A stretch of 64,000 nt of DNA from NCBI GenBank assembly GCA_020466095.1, contig CM035808.1, forward strand, positions 11,456,163 to 11,520,162. The letters are read 5' to 3'. Every line of letters starts with the position of its first letter. Position 1 is the first letter of the stretch. This stretch comes from Chlorops oryzae. Taxonomy: Eukaryota > Arthropoda > Insecta > Diptera > Chloropidae. This document shows positions 1-12,600 of this stretch, in pieces. The notes beneath the pieces were generated by a model. It saw only the letters and a list, made by a program, of their open reading frames with translations. It was not told the DNA's origin and made no database searches. A program made the translations under genes and the position numbers.

Positions 1-623
1 ACGAGGATGGAGATGGAGACAATTTCCGAGGTGGAATCGAAGACGGAGACGGAGACGAGTACGAGGGCGAATTTATAACGGAGAGTTTTGAGGGATCGCA
101 GTTCGCAATGGTAGTGGTAGTTTTAGTAGTGATGTTGGTAGTTAGATCAACATTGGTTAAGATTGAGGTAGAAGTATTAGTGGTATTGGTGTCGATATTA
201 TGAGGAGAATTGCGTATAGTAGCGGCATTGTCAGTTGTAGAAAGGTTAGAATTTAAAGATGGTGAAATGATTTTTGAATCAATTTCTTTAGTTGTAGATG
301 GACAAGAAGAATGGTTATTGACTAATGTTGTATCTGTATCTGTATTAGTTATTGTTATTGTTTTTGATGTTGCTGTTGGTGTTGGTATGGGTATTAAAAT
401 TGGAGTTGGAGTTGGAGATGGTGCAATTTGATTTGTTAACAATGCAGATGGATTAGAATCGAGGTTATTGTTAGAGGAATTTCCTTTCAAATTAGAATTG
501 AGATCAGATGATGATATGCTTTGTGGATTGTGAACTTGGTGGTGTTCAGTTTGATCGATGGGATCGCTTTCGGTTATATTGATAGAAGGTGTTCCCTGCG
601 GGATTTCGGCAATTGGAGCGAAA
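1..623 (-). CDS. l(1)G0196: PPIP5K low-complexity tail exon, truncated by window edge
   Basis: One reading frame stays open from a good polypyrimidine acceptor (TTTTTTGTTAATAG, ending at 624) to the left edge, about 207 codons. It starts [20 protein letters not shown] and continues as a Ser/Thr/Asn/Pro-rich, probably disordered chain with blocks such as [14 protein letters not shown] and [18 protein letters not shown]. Splicing from 746 keeps the frame. The stop codon lies outside the window. Codon third positions are AT-rich, like the rest of the gene. Confidence 0.6.
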
Positions 624-3600
624 CTATTAACAAAAAACAAAACAGGATGCTGCTGTTGCTGTTGTTGATGTGTTGATGTTGTTGGGGAAATGAAAAGGGA
701 CTCGAAATATCGACAATAATTGGCGCCGAACGGGTCGAATGGAACCTTTGGGCTTTAAATGGCTTTGAAGCATTACGGGCCTGCTTAGCTGCATGCTGGG
801 ATTTTAACTCATTATCCTCAAGGTCCTTGCACAATTTCAAAGTGGATGCTGTCGGTGAATTCGTTGGAGAATCGCATTTAAGGAAGCAGCAGCTACTATG
901 TTCGGTGCTAGTACTGTACTGGTATTTTGACTGCGATGTGACATAAACTCACCGGTTAGTAGAGCAGAAGGCGCCGAGGAGGAATATCGGAATTCATCAT
1001 AATATGAACCACGACGGGAAATCTCTTGTGGAGAGGTTGGAGAAATGGGAGACAATGTTGCCATCTCCTCTTCGTAAAGCATGGTTCTAATGTCGGCAAT
1101 ACTCTTGGCATGTGCATGTGGTGTATTGTTATCGTCACCATCGCAAAGGCCACCACTGAGGCAATTACATGAGAGCGGGCGCTCATTGGTGGCCAATGGT
1201 GAAATCTTTGGCAAATGTTCGGCATGACGCACAAAATCACGTTCATCACTGCTCGCCATGCGATGCATGGACAACAGTTTACATTGCTTTTGTTGCTGCT
1301 CAGTTTTCGGTATTTCGAATTTCATGTCATCACAACTGCTGGGATCCTTGTCGGGTGAAGCTAAACTGTGCGACAGATCAATATCGGACAGGGGAAGCTC
1401 ATTGGTGGATGATTCGATTTTGAAAAGAGTTAAGCTATCGGTGACGCGTATTTGAAAGGATGATGGATTGCTATTGACGCGTATAATTGGGATTTCTTTG
1501 AAAGCAGCGACGACGACAGGACCAGCAGTTGTGTTTGCTGCTGTTGAAGCAGAAGCGGAAGCGGAAGCGGGAGCAATCTTATTTGCTAAATTTTCGCTTG
1601 AAACATTAGTGGAAGCAATGGGATCATCAGTTATTGGATTAGTAGAATTAGAAGAAAATACTTTTGATTCGAAACATATTCAGGCATGTTAGCCAAAGAA
1701 GCGCACAAAAACAGACGAAGTGGATTTTTTTTTATATTTTTGGTTTTTTTGTTTTTGAAATTGTTCGTAGGAAAAATTGGCGTGTGAGAGAAGTAATATT
1801 TTTTTATTGTATTAAAAACTTTTTATTTTTAAGGATTTTCTCAAATTTAACTCTTAGAAGAAGAAGAAGAAAAAAAACACTGAACCACAAATCACATTGA
1901 ATACAAAGAATTGTCAATTCAAAAAAATAGGCAGCAGGCAGACGAACAGCATTGGAAATATTTAGAGAGCATCTCAAGAGAGAAAAAAAAAACACGAATT
2001 AGAGAAAAAGCACAACAATAGTCAACAGGTGTTAGGGAGGAAAACGTGTATTAACAGAGGCATGCACACAAAAACGACGTCAAAGTTTGCCTTGCAAGAG
2101 AGTAAAAAAGCCCACTCTTAGATAAGCAAAAGTCCGGTTAAATTAGCATCCAAAGTACACAAAAAAAAAAAAAAAAAAATTGTGTTCAAGAACTTTTACT
2201 GAAATGTAAACTGAGCGCTTTACATTGAAGTTTGAAGAAGTTAGGAAAGGTTTGCAGAGTAGTAAAAAAAACAAAAAAAAAAAACAAATGTACAAAGTTG
2301 GACTATTTATTGTAGAGAGAAATGTATGAAAATCGAAAGAGACGAAGAAATTTGTAGGTACTTTGAACTATCGACCAAGAATGTTGGAGAAAATTTTGTG
2401 AAATTTCTATGCAAATAGAATTCTAACAAAATTTTCGAACATTTTCTAGTTTTTCAAATGCTACCAGCTTCACATTCTTGGTGGTTAGCTTCAAAGTAGC
2501 TTTGTTTTTTTTTTTGTGTGTTTTGTGTTGAGTCGATACAACTCAAACGACAGCAAAAGACGACATCGAATTTCAGCCAAGTACACGGATATTCCCGGCC
2601 AGATGTTCATACGAATGTTAAGATTTCATAAAAGTTGTGTTTGCAAGTTGAAATGTTTTACTAAAATTTTTTTTTTTTACTTTCGTAAATATCTCGTTGT
2701 CAGTATTATTTTGTGTCGAAAGAGATTCAAAAGGAAATCATTTAAGAATGAAAAATATACAATTTAAAAGCAGCTGAAGAAATTAATCTGAGAGATCATT
2801 TCAGTTATGAAAGCAGTTCGATCACAATATTTTCGTATTTTAATGTACCTATTTTATAATCTAAAGGAAGACTAATTTCCTTCCTCTTGATGGTATGTCG
2901 TCATTGCTTGGTGAAATGTTAACAAGCTTTTTAGAGAGAATTGAAATCATTACACGACAATTTCAGAGGTAAATATTTCTTACATTTGACTTATTTAACA
3001 GTCTTAGTTTTGAATTCCAAAAGAGAATGGCTTCATTGACTGGAATTTTTTGAACGCCATATACACTAAGTAGCGAACTTTTTTCCCGGGACATCTTCAT
3101 ACACTTTTCTTATGGACTTTGGTCTTCTAACAATGAAAAAAAAAAACTTTTTTAAATATATTATGGAAGCTTTTTTTAAAAAGCTTTTATTTAACTTCAC
3201 TCATATGGGCATTTCCAGAAAAAGTAAACTTTTTGTCGCGTCCGTATATAGCTGATTGCTAGTGAAGACTGCATAGAAACTATGAAAAATACAAAAGTCC
3301 GCATAAGCTGTACGAAAGTATTGAGAAGCAAAAGTACTATTTACTGGATACTTGAATTCGGGATTTAAAATTGCTCATTTAAGTGTCGCGTCCGTTTGGA
3401 AATGCCCATATGTGTGTCTCGGAGCCTTGTAATCAATATTTCACCCACTTCCACTAAAGCTATCAAACTCAAATTTGGCACACATATTGGGTTCTGATGA
3501 CAATACACCAACTATTAAATGCCGCCATTTTTAATTCAATATGGCGGGTTTTATTGAAATTAACTTATGGGTAATTCCATGAGAAAGGGAGCCACCCTAA

Positions 3601-6600
3601 CAACCATTATGAGCACAAATTGCGCAGATTCAGAGCTCAATTATTTTTAAACGATTTCAAAATTTTAGTTCCTTGAGAATCATGTCCTTTTTTTTAAATT
3701 TTTTATGAGCTAAAACCTCAAAAGTGAGTTTCACGGGTGGGACCGTATTCATGGCAATTTCCCTTGGACGTCTGTCCTGGATTCTTACAATCGATATTTC
3801 ACCCACTTCCACTGAAACTAACGAGCTCAAATTTGGCACAAATATTTAATTTTGATGATAATACACGAATCATTAAACGATGCCATTTTTAATTCAATAT
3901 GGCGGATGTTATAAAATGGCGATTTATAAATTCTACAGCAACACCCATACGATCATGGGTATCAAATGAAAGATCTCGATGAGTAAAATGCCATAAGAAA
4001 AGTAACGTCTTTCTAAATTCATTTTTATTGTTTAGAAAAAGCTTTTTTTTTAAATAGTTTTTTAATAAATATTATACAATATACAGGGTGTCCCGAAAAC
4101 TTTTGTAAAAATTCAAACCATCAAAGTCGAGTCAAGAGAAAATTTTTTGTTTTCAGACGTAACTCTCCAAGTGGTACCGTTTACGAGCTGTAGCACTTCA
4201 AAAAAAGATTATTTTTGTATGAAATTTTGAGTATACTTTCATTTAAAAAAAAATTTTTTTTAACGCAAAAATTTCATACAAAAATAATCTTTTTTTTGAA
4301 GTGCTACAGCTCGTAAACGGTACCACTTGGAGAGTTTCGTCTGAAAACAAAAAGTGTTTCTCTTGACTCGACTTTCGATGGCTTGATTTTTTACAAAAGT
4401 TTTCGGGACACCCTGTATATAAATTCTTTAAAAAATTTTAAACTTTGTTTGCATCTTGCACAACTTTTTAAGCAGAATAAAATTTTCCGATTTTCCGACT
4501 TTACTATTTTCCGACGCCTTTGTGAATACCCCTATTGATTTTTGAAAAAAAGTTTATTTCAGGGTGTGGTATTGCTGCTTTTTCGAGCAGAATTCATCAA
4601 TTTTCTATCCGATCTGAACAAACTATCCCTTAAACTATAAATTGAACGATGTATTTTCGAGTTCACCTCAAAAAAGCCGCTGAAACCCCGTTAATTTTTT
4701 TTTAAATCAATATAAAAATCGGGTCAAGAAAGATTTTTTTAATTATTGTTTTCGTGTTTCGAAGGCCGAAGTCCATAAGACATAGTGCATGTCTTAAAAA
4801 AATAAAAGACAATTATTTTTAAACCAGTGTTATACGGAACGACGTTAGAAGGAACGACGGTAAATATCCTTATCGAACTGCTTTCACAAAAACTTTTTTC
4901 CCAAAATTCAAAAGAAACCCGTTTAAAAAAGTACCTGAGAAATTAACCTCGAATTGAAAATAAAAAAAAAATAATATGATAGGTAATAATTTACACTATC
5001 GGATTTCCCATTTGAATTTTGGAAAAACCCTATCGGATACATTATTATAAGTATATACATTATTCAAAAATCAAAATAATTAGCTTATATAAACAAGATC
5101 ATGCAGCAAATGAATGAACAAAAACCCAATTAAAATGAAAAAAAATAAATAATTATATAAATTATTAGTAAAATAAAACCGTCCAAAAATTAAAATGCCG
5201 CAGCGCGAGTCACACTCGAAAAAAGGTTAGAGCGAAATTTTGGAGACGATTTAACCAATAAAATTATGTTGCATTAAAAAAAAAGGACACAAAAGGCAAG
5301 AAGACAGAATGGGGTAGAAATCGAAAAGCATACCTTTTGTTTTCGCATCTCTTTGTTCATAGCTACGTGAGCGTGGTTCAGCCCCGGGACTAATAGGCCG
5401 TTGAGTTTCCAGAACGCCTACCTGCTTGGCTTGCTGTTGGGCCAATTCTTCGTTTAAACGCTTTGCCAAATTCATTGCCTCATGGCCGCTGACAGTGTGG
5501 TGAGGCTTAATGGGTATCGGTCTCGATTTGTGATGCTTTGTCCGCATGCCTATCTGTGGCAATGTGCAGAGCTCCGATTTCTCTTCAGGCGATGAGAGCT
5601 GCCGACAAAAGCAATCAAATTAAAACATTTTGTTCCTTCCAACAAAAAAAAAATGATGAAATTTACATCTGATTGGGTACGATTCGGACTCTCTTCAGTG
5701 TCGTTTTCCTCTTCGATGCGTGGTGGATTAATGCCGCTTTCTTCTTGTTTCTATGGAAAAGAGCAATAGAATATAAAACGATTGGATTCCCCACTCTAAA
5801 TGAAAATTAGAAATCGTACATTTTTCGATTTTGTCGAATCATTTCTAGAATGTGGCCGAAATCCCGGCCCCGGTGGTAGATTCTTTTGTACACAACAATT
5901 AACACCGGGGCTAAAATGCAACTCAACATGAAATCGCTCTTCCGATGTTGGATCCTTTGTTGGATCTTCGTACAGCATAATAACAATTTGTGACATATAA
6001 TTGAGCTCCGAAACAGCAGAAATATATTCCATTGCTCTTCGCCATTGCTCATCGGTGACCTCATCAAGTAATCCACCATGTCGCAGTACTGTCAGCAGCG
6101 AATGTACATGACTCTCGCTCGTGAAGTACAAACGCGTTCGAACATGCCGTTCGGGACTAGCAACACCGTGACTGTAATGCGGATTTAATCTATTTACAAG
6201 CTCTTCGCCAACTTCCTCCAGATTACGTTGCAAGTCCGCTTGGATTTTCTTCAACAATGGCGTACAAATACCCTGACCGATTGCCAACTTCTCCGATATG
6301 GTCATACCGTATTCCTGTGGTATCACAATATCGGCTAAATATTTCGCATATATATACAATTCTTCAGCCTGATCGTACTGTAATGTATGCTGATTATGCT
6401 GCAGATCATATTTTATACAATCGTATATATCTGGTATTTTCGAGATATCAAAGAGTTTCGATTTCTGACTGAAATCCTTTTCGATCTTCTCCCAACGACG
6501 ACCCATGAGATCCCATGTTTCACCATGGTATAGTATAGCGTCTTTCGTTTTGGGATCTTCCTTCTTAACACTTATAACAGCAAGCAGTTCTTTAATTAAA

Positions 6601-9600
6601 CTATGCACATGATTACAGCACTCGACAGGATTCTTAACAAAATCCAAAGCTTGATTAATTGATATGCTTTCGCTAGGGTTCATCGCTTGGCGATCCTCCG
6701 GTGTAAAGTCACGATCGATTTGCATCAATTCATGCAGGCGATTCTTTGCACTGTACAATAAATAAATTCAATTAAATTGAATAAATTAATAAATGATTAA
6801 ATTTGCTTCATGTGGAACTCACATATTCTGATATTTGCTAGAATCGCAGTCATTATCTAGCAGTCCATTTGTATTGGCACTCTTGACCATTTGTACAAGA
6901 ATCGGCGTTAGTTCACCCTCCAAAGCTAAAAGACCTTTGGCGAAAGCAGCAGCTGTCATTTGAACCCGCCCTTCGTCGGATGCGTATATTTTAAGATCAT
7001 GACGAAAAGTTGAATGTAGTCTTCAAAAAAAAAAAAAAAATAAAGAATATTCAATAAATCTGATGAAATGCCTTTTGATAATCTCGTTTCCCTTACCGCA
7101 GCAAGCCCAAGCCTTGTGTTCCGGAATAGTCTTGTCGACCCTGACCTCCAGGATACATGCAACGGAATATTCGGCCCAGCTCCTCAGCTTGTATTCTCCC
7201 AGCAGGCGTGAGTTCGCCACCCCATTTCAGAATCAAAACCAGCGAAGGTTCCTTAGGTGTATCTACTTTAGAGTTTGCCAGTAAAGAAAATGAAAGGAAA
7301 TTATTTGAATTACTTTGCAAATACAATATCGCTTGAAGGATAACAAAGCCATGCTCGCCTATCGGAACCATGAAACTAGCAAAAAAGAAATAAAGCACAT
7401 TAAATGACAATGATGAATATTTTAAACTAAAAGTCAACATTCTTCTTTTTTTTTATCATCAATTTTGGTGCCGTTCCAGGGTTCAAAAGCTTTGTGAAAA
7501 ACATTTAAATACATACAATTCTTTGCATTATTACCATCATCAGAGCTGGAGCCACGTGGACGACCCTTGGGCTGGTACTTCATTTGAACTTTTCGATTGA
7601 TCCCCGAGAAGTGGCCATACCTTCAACAAAAATGGAGTTAACAATACTCGCCGCCCCTTTTTTAAATATCAATTTTACTCACATTTCCAGCACATTCTTC
7701 AATTGCTCAAGTTTGCTTTGTTTCTCTGAAACTTCAGAAGATGCCGATTTCGATTCGATTTCGGAAAGCAAAAACCGTGCTATATCTAGAATTTCCTGTA
7801 ATTGTTTTGGCCTCTTCATCTTAACGTGTCCATCCTTGTAGCCATCGTACTTTTCGAATATCTCAAAGAACCTATAAATCAAGAAGGAAAGAAAGAAAGT
7901 TACAAGAAGTATCTGCAATTTTCTGCTCAATATCATCCTACTTTGGATGCCGGACTTCGACTTTCATTTTCTGTTTTGGTGTACGATCGCCATGTCGTAT
8001 GATCGCAACCACACAGCGCAGCTCCATCATTTTGCCAAAAGTTGTTGGCATTATTGGTGGATCGTCCAGTTGAAACGGAACGGACCATGGTATATGCAAA
8101 GTGGGCGTTAGTTCACGTAGAATCATATTTCCGAGGATCTTAGCGCAATCGTCATAGTATTTATTTGAGTTCTTAACAAAACTGAAGCCATTCACATCGC
8201 ATACGTACGATTTTCCATTGGCCCTGAAATTTTTTTATATAATTTAGAAGAATGTTTTTCAATCAATTTGGAACTCTGCGATATCTGCCTATTATTTTGT
8301 ACTCACCTCAACAAATCGAATCCACATACCGTCTGCTTAAATGCCATGCATACTTTCCTCGAGATCAATTTCTCGGCATGATTCAGTATGACCGGATAGC
8401 GTATCTCTTTGCCTTCTCTATCCCGTTCGACTTTGCCATCGAGCGCTGGACTTTTCCTCGCTTCGGCGTGAGCGTAGTCGGGTCCGACAGTGTAAACTTT
8501 AACATCGGTACCTGAAAAGTAGACTAAGTTTTAAAAGTAATGCTAGACTCGAAGTGATCTGAAGGGACGCTTTGGTGCTACACACGCCTCATAAAAGAAG
8601 ATACGTGATGACCCAGAAGCGATCAGTTTGCGAATATGCGATCAGTTTGCGAAAGGGGTATTTGGACGTGAAATATTATACTTGCGAGCTTTGTTTTTTT
8701 TTTTCTATTTGTGTTTTGGATGCATACTAGAGTAGCATAAAGCGGCAGCATTAGCTAATAAAAATTTTCTTTTGCCATTAATCTGTGACGAAAAAATAAT
8801 TCCATTTAAAAGAAGCCAATTGCATTAAAAGTGATTTTGAATGATTTTTATTTGATTTTTATTTGATTTTTTGCTTTTGTGGTGGACAAATAAATGAATT
8901 AATTGTTAAATGTCTGAAAATGATTTAGTGGACTGAATATTGATATGAAGATGGAAAAGCATTAATAGAAAACACAACAAGAGATACATCATGGACTTTC
9001 GAAAAGGATTAATAAAAACATAATTATTAATTAGTTTAATTGTGTTGTCAGTCATTGAGGAAGTCAAAGTAGGTGGAAGCTTTGATCGCTTTAAGGTGAC
9101 AGGACTATTCAGCTTTTGGGTGTTAGTAAATTTCAAAAATATTCTTTTAGGGGCGTAGTTTTCAACTTGGTTTAAGAGCTTTCAAGTTTAAATTTTCGAA
9201 TTTATTCTTGAGTCTTTATGTCAGTTTTACTCAATGCTATATTTGAATTTTTCAAAAATCTTCATATAAAATTATTAAATCTGGTTTAAAATAACATGAA
9301 CAGGGGCGTAGCGAGATTAAGAGAGTAGTGCCTATATTGGCCACAGTGGTATAATGAACAATTATCAGACATTAACTAAAGAAAAATTGCGGTGGGGGGT
9401 GATGGGAAAGAGGAAGTTAAGAGAGTTTTGGACCAAAAACCCAAAAAATCGGAAAAATTCATGACGTCTGATTTCGATGAAAATCTATATATAGACCAGA
9501 GCTGTAAAAGAATTCAATCATTTGAGGCTTAAGTCACTTTCATTCCCAGCTAAAAATTTCAAATTTTGATTGAATTCATTTCTACGACAATCGAATTATG

Positions 9601-12600
9601 AATGAAAACTTTGAATTCATCATTCAGCTGTCAAAAATGATTTATGAATTCAATTTTATAATTCCTTTTTTTAAAGCTCCGAGTTAACTCATTTTGATTT
9701 TAGCATAGAATTTTTAAATCATTTTCCAGCCTTAGGATTGAAATCACAATTTCTAAAACAACCTATGCTCGCATTTGAAAAACCCTAATTGTATTTTTGA
9801 AATCTGGGAGTTCTTTTCTTTCCCTTAGCAAAGGAACATGAATTCGCAAAATGCATCAACTATATCCCCTCTATTGGAATAAATAAAATATCCATTAAAA
9901 GTCTGAGAAATTTTTTGCCAATAGCCAAATATTTGAAAAACTACCGACAATTTTTCAAAGCAAAAGGGGATTCTCAAAATTCGTTACCACTTCCCATTAA
10001 TAGCCATTTTTTTTTGAAATTGTGATTTCAATCCTAATATGCTTTCCAGACGTATAACGAAATCTCGAGATTTCAGAAAATTTTCGAACAAATTTGACAT
10101 TTGAAATCCAGGCGATTTCAATTTTGTTCTGAAATCCCGAGATTTCGTTGTACGTCTGGAAAGCATATTAGGCTGGAAAATGTTTTCAAATTGATTTGAT
10201 TTAAAAATTTTAAGCTAAAATCAAAATGAGTTACCTGGGTGCTTTAAAAAAAGAATTATAAAATTGAATTTATAAATCATTTTTGACAGCTGAATGATGA
10301 ATTCAAAGTTTTCATTCATAATTCATTAAAATGAATTTTTGAATTAAATCTTTAAAGCTAGTACACAAAGGCAGCGGAATTTGACATTCCATATAAAAAT
10401 GTATGGGACGATTCCGTCGCGGAATGCAAAGAAATTGAAACTCCAATTAATTCCTTCGGCTAGTACACAAGAGTGAAAAAAGAGCGGAGGAATTTGACAG
10501 CGTTTTTTTTGTTTTAATTGTCGACAGATGGCGCTGAAGCGAATTTCTTCGCCATTTATTGGCCGAGTTGAATTAATTGCGAAGGAATTTTGACATTAGC
10601 AGCTGAATCCATCGGAAAATTATGGTGAACGGTTATACTGAGTTTCGAATAGTAAAATTATTACGCTTCAAAATCAGCTCATGTAATTTGTATTCAAAAT
10701 TCTACGCCCGTAATGAAGTATCTGTCAATCTGTACATTCCTTCGCGGATAATAAAATTTATTCAGCCTACAATTCCGCCAACGAAATTCCGCTGCCATTT
10801 GATGTATAGTTTTAAAAGGAAATTCAAAAGGCTGAAATTTGAAAATGAATTAATTCATTTTACATCGCTTCTGATAATTATAAGTGAATTATTTCTAAGA
10901 ATTTTTTTTTTCAAAAAACTGATACAACTAGTCTAGTTGGGTCTAGATCCAGACTGGTCCAAAAAGGACTAGTTGTAATCAGTTTTTTGAAACAGCATTT
11001 TTCGTTTATTCTATATATATATATTTTCATCGAAATCGGACGCCATGAATTTTTCGGATTTTTCGGTTGTTGGTCCAAAAACTCTGCTCAAATTTTTTGT
11101 ACGCATTAGCACTCCGAAGCACTATTTCTCTCGCTACGCCCCTGATCCTGAAGACTATCATTTAAAAGTTTTAACCTTCAAAAAGCTTAACAAGGTTTAA
11201 GGACCATGAGTAATGCTGCCACATTTTTTTTTTCATAAAAAAAAGGTTTTTCCTGAGAAAAGTAATGATTTCGCGGGATTTTGAGGAGAGAAAAAAAACG
11301 AAGGATGGATGACAGCATTAACCATGAGCCTTAAAGTCTCTGGCCATATAAAAGACACAATTCAGTCTCTATGGACCAAGAGTGACTACTAGTAGAGGTT
11401 GAAATTTTTGTTTTTTTTTTTTTTGCTGCTGCCTATAATTATACCCTATAAATATACCATTATAATGGTACCTTTTCAAAACATAAAAATCTTAAGCAAA
11501 AGAAAAGTGTCATGGTAGTTATTTTAGATTAATTAGGAATCCATATATTTATAGTAAGTAAACTTCTTGCTAATACTACTAAACAGCATGTTTAAATGAA
11601 TATTTAAGGACTGCTTTCACAATTTCATTGTTAATCTAAGTTAATAGGCAAGGATTTGAGAAACAAATTTTTGTCTTATTAAGTTACGAAGGGAGTTATC
11701 TACTCATTATTGTATCATAATAGGCTTTTTTTTGTCAAACTATTATTTTTAATGAAGCTTTACTATATTCCATTTCTTTACGCATTATTGAATAAAATTT
11801 ACTGAGACAAATCTTTTTTACCTGATACTTGAGATTCTTCAAAAGCTCCTTCAATTTTCAACACTCAACTTTAACTTTATTATTTCCATGGATTGAATTA
11901 AAGAGGTTAATTCCTTCAAGTAAATGCAATGAAAAAAACACTTCCCTGACCTCCCTTCTTGAAACGTGAAGAATTCAAAATCGAAGATTAGTAGGGGTCT
12001 CCCCATAAACGTGTATTTGCCTCGAAAACTTCGAAAGCTCGCTAATCAAGAAGGCTTAGAAATTAATGAACAAAGTTTTGTATGGAAAATTTTACATTTT
12101 TCCACTTTTTACATCTTTTCACGTTTAAGGGAACACCCCTTAAATTAAGCTATTTTACAAGTGCTCGAACTCAAAACGAACAATTATGCGGACAAAAGAC
12201 AAGAAATTAGCAAAAAAAAAAAAACACTTATATTTTCTTTATGCACTTTAATATAGGTATATGACCTACAAAAAATGATTTTTTTTTTTCAACTAGACAA
12301 TCACAATTTTCTTTCGATTCAAAAACTTACGAGCCTCTCTTCTGAGCTGTTGTTCGTGCGTCAAAAATCAAAAGAAAAAACTTAAAAATATTTTAAAAAA
12401 TACCAGATTCTGCTCATGATTAGTGAATTTTCGAAAGAAACACAAGGACTTGGTAACACCGAGCTTAAGAATATCATTGATACATACCATCTGTGGGCAT
12501 GAAATCCTCGTATATGAAAGAACCAGTTTTTCGTACACGTGATTCAGGTGAGTACACGCTGCTTCTACTGCCGATCTTTAAACAAAAAAAAAACAAAAAA

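Larger units (their letters stand above)
1663..5333 (-). other. PPIP5K intron with MITEs and degenerate tandem repeat
   Basis: This intron of about 3.7 kb holds a MITE at 3202-3412, a degenerate direct repeat at 3430-3915, the foldback element at 4084-4415 and a half-copy of the 'GGGGTATTCACAAAGGCGT' MITE at 4425-4534. I see no coding potential on either strand. Confidence 0.75.
8512..12487 (-). other. Large PPIP5K intron filled by nested repeats
   Basis: A 3,976-base intron separates the exon ending FMPTDG from the exon beginning [19 protein letters not shown]. It carries the nested inverted-repeat stack at 9301-11144. The remainder is AT-rich sequence with no reading frame I would call. 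The other PPIP5K introns in this part of the gene are mostly 60-150 bases long. Confidence 0.85.

Noticed and set aside
210..431. Plus-strand Val-rich ORF at the left edge
   Set aside because: Antisense of the Ser/Thr/Pro-rich PPIP5K tail, which stays open for about 200 codons on the minus strand after a good acceptor.
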